Shown here: piece by piece, positions 62,867-64,000 of the stretch
How positions within the stretch are numbered: the first letter of the stretch is position 1
How the letters are laid out: each line of letters opens with the position of its first letter
NCBI RefSeq assembly: GCF_026341125.1
Contig: NZ_JAPEOR010000001.1
Span: forward strand, 3,720,001 to 3,784,000
Source: Streptomyces sp. NBC_01142
Lineage (GTDB): Bacteria > Actinomycetota > Actinomycetes > Streptomycetales > Streptomycetaceae
DNA: 64,000 bases
Direction of reading: 5' to 3'
Position numbers and translations under genes: made by a program
Notes under the pieces: generated by a model
Seen by the model: the letters and a program-made list of their open reading frames with translations, nothing else
Databases searched by the model: none
Told to the model about the DNA's origin: nothing

Positions 62867-63327
62867 GAAGACCTCCAGCAGCCGGACGTCCACCTCACGT
62901 TCGCCAGAGGCTCCGCCTCCGGCACCCCACCGCTCGAAGCCCCACCCGACGCTTCGGCATCGTGCGGCGCGATCCGATCGTTGGGGCGGACGTCAAACGC
63001 CCGTACCCTTCAAGCAGGCTCGATCGGGCATGAGCGGTAGCCCGGGACACCGGTACTGCCGCTCGTCCTCGCTGCTAATTAAGAGCTGCGATCAGGATCG
63101 CTACAGTACGGGCGTGCAGGTGGGCACCCGGTCGGGCTGTGAACTCCGCGTCCAGCCAGGAAGGCCGGATGTGACCCTAGCCAACCTGCCCCTCACGGGG
63201 CTCCAGAGGACTCCGTCGGCCGGCCTTCCTGGCACCCGTAATGTGGGATATGCGGCAGGTTCCTCCGCGGGGGCAGGGAGGGGTTGTCGAGCGGTGGGCC
63301 CGTGGATCCGCGCTGTCGAGCAAGAGA
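62867..63327. other. Intergenic region with long inverted repeat
   Basis: About 460 bases between the WYL regulator and the GNAT remnant, without a credible gene. It includes an AT-rich patch at 63076-63090 (TGCTAATTAAGAGC), which could be a promoter, and the 14-bp inverted repeat listed separately. Confidence 0.35.
63155..63233. other. Inverted repeat enclosing a 51-nt loop
   Basis: GCCAGGAAGGCCGG (63155-63168) and CCGGCCTTCCTGGC (63220-63233) are perfectly complementary. The 51-nt loop itself contains a smaller GC hairpin (GCCCCTCACGGGGC). It could be a structured RNA or the remains of a small mobile element. Confidence 0.45.
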
Positions 63328-63883
63328 TCAAGCGGGCGGCGTGACCGAAGACCACACGCCGAACCGCTGCTCGGCGCCGTACGCCTCGAATCGCTCCAGC
63401 TCGGTGAACCCGAGCTTCGCCGCGAGGCGCATCGAGCGGGCGTTGGCGGTCTGGGTGTAGAGCACCACCGGCTCACCGGGAAGCGCGCCGGCGAACCAGT
63501 CGAGTGCCGCTGCGCACGCCTCGGTGGCGTACCCGCGTCCCCACGCCTCCGGCAGGAACAGGTAGCCGAGCTCGGTCTCCCCGGCCTCCCGGCGGTTACC
63601 TGGACGCTCGGGGTCTTGCGGGTCGAGCTGGATTGTGCCGATCGTCGCTCCGTCGAGCTCGACCACGAAGAAGCCAGGGCGCCGCCCGGGTATCGGGCAC
63701 CGTGCGTTCGAGCTCGGCACGCAGTCGAGGGCCACCGAGGTAAGTGCCCACCTCCGGCGAGGCGTTCAGCTCGATGACCGCCACGCGGTCCCGGGCCTCG
63801 GACTCGCGGAGTACGAGCCGCTCGGTCTTGATCGGGGCAGGTGGCCAGGCGAGGGCTCTGTGGTCGGCTCTGTGGTCGGTCAT
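63328..63883 (-). pseudogene. GNAT acetyltransferase (RimJ/RimL-like) with a frameshift
   Basis: The N-terminal part (from ATG 63883) reads IKTERLVLRESEARDRVAVI ELNASPEVGTYLGGP; the C-terminal part in another frame reads GFFVVELDGATIGTIQLDPQ, ELGYLFLPEAWGRGYATEAC and LYTQTANARSMRLAAKLGFT, the acetyl-CoA site and typical RimL ending. A one-base change in the GGGCGGCG run near 63680-63692 separates them. All motifs are otherwise intact, so a recent mutation or a sequencing error are both possible. Confidence 0.75.
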
Positions 63884-64000
63884 GCCGGCCAACCTCACCA
63901 GCAGGCTCAGAAGCGATCAATGCTCGCCGACCGATCAACCCACCGGCCCGGGGCCTCACCCTCACCAACGGAGCCGGGCCCGACAAGCCACACATCCCTC

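Overview
The window looks like a chromosomal-arm segment of a Streptomyces-type actinomycete. Base composition is very GC-rich with strong GC bias at third codon positions, GTG and TTG starts are frequent, and the families are typical of streptomycetes (XRE/MetAP pair, WYL regulator, DUF475, TerD, bL37, IS110 and IS5 elements). No rRNA, tRNA or CRISPR array was seen. Many broken genes and insertion-sequence scars suggest a plastic region rather than core chromosome. || Layout. 0-17 kb is a patchwork of small stand-alone genes (DUF1772 protein, a soluble binding protein, a VOC protein, a P-loop kinase, a regulated second methionine aminopeptidase, an aldo/keto reductase with its TetR regulator, a flavin monooxygenase, a GNAT) broken up by debris: a 5'-truncated Ku gene, a frameshifted IS5 element, two further IS5 remnants and one intact IS110 element bounded by 9-bp direct repeats. 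|| 17.8-45.3 kb is the main feature: one minus-strand operon of 21 genes, most start/stop pairs overlapping by 4 nt, encoding a Wzx/Wzy-type surface polysaccharide. It starts with a polyprenyl-phosphate sugar-1-phosphate transferase and an AlgD-like nucleotide-sugar dehydrogenase. It continues with a glycosyltransferase, two Wzz-like proteins whose cytoplasmic domains lack a P-loop, an AsnB-type amidotransferase, a fused two-domain oxidoreductase, a heparinase/alginate-lyase-like enzyme, a beta-helix lipoprotein, a Wzy polymerase and a second glycosyltransferase. Next comes a sugar-tailoring block (C-methyltransferase, CDP-glucose synthase, PIG-L deacetylase, SDR epimerase, DUF4910 hydrolase), then Wzx flippase, a third glycosyltransferase, a pyruvyltransferase, an RmlC-type epimerase and a class III aminotransferase. 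A PAP2 phosphatase converges on the 3' end. My inference is that the polymer contains uronic acid that may be amidated, plus an unusual branched CDP-derived sugar. || 45.3-51.7 kb holds the long operon leader, a 23-bp-stem terminator, a small operon (SDR, a 25-aa bL37 ribosomal protein, GNAT, and a coupled cysteine-containing small ORF) and an orphan kdpB. || 51.7-57.7 kb has a multiply frameshifted secreted-protein gene followed by a less GC-biased block (DUF2079 membrane protein, secreted cyclophilin, GtrA/GtrB, methyltransferase) that looks horizontally acquired and concerns surface-glycan decoration. || 57.7-61.1 kb is debris in which a 40-bp direct repeat flanks a segment with DUF475 and a truncated terD; pieces of one integrase gene are permuted around the repeat as if a circle had been opened inside it. 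|| 61.2-64 kb has a VOC/WYL-regulator divergent pair with a shared palindromic operator, and a frameshifted GNAT.
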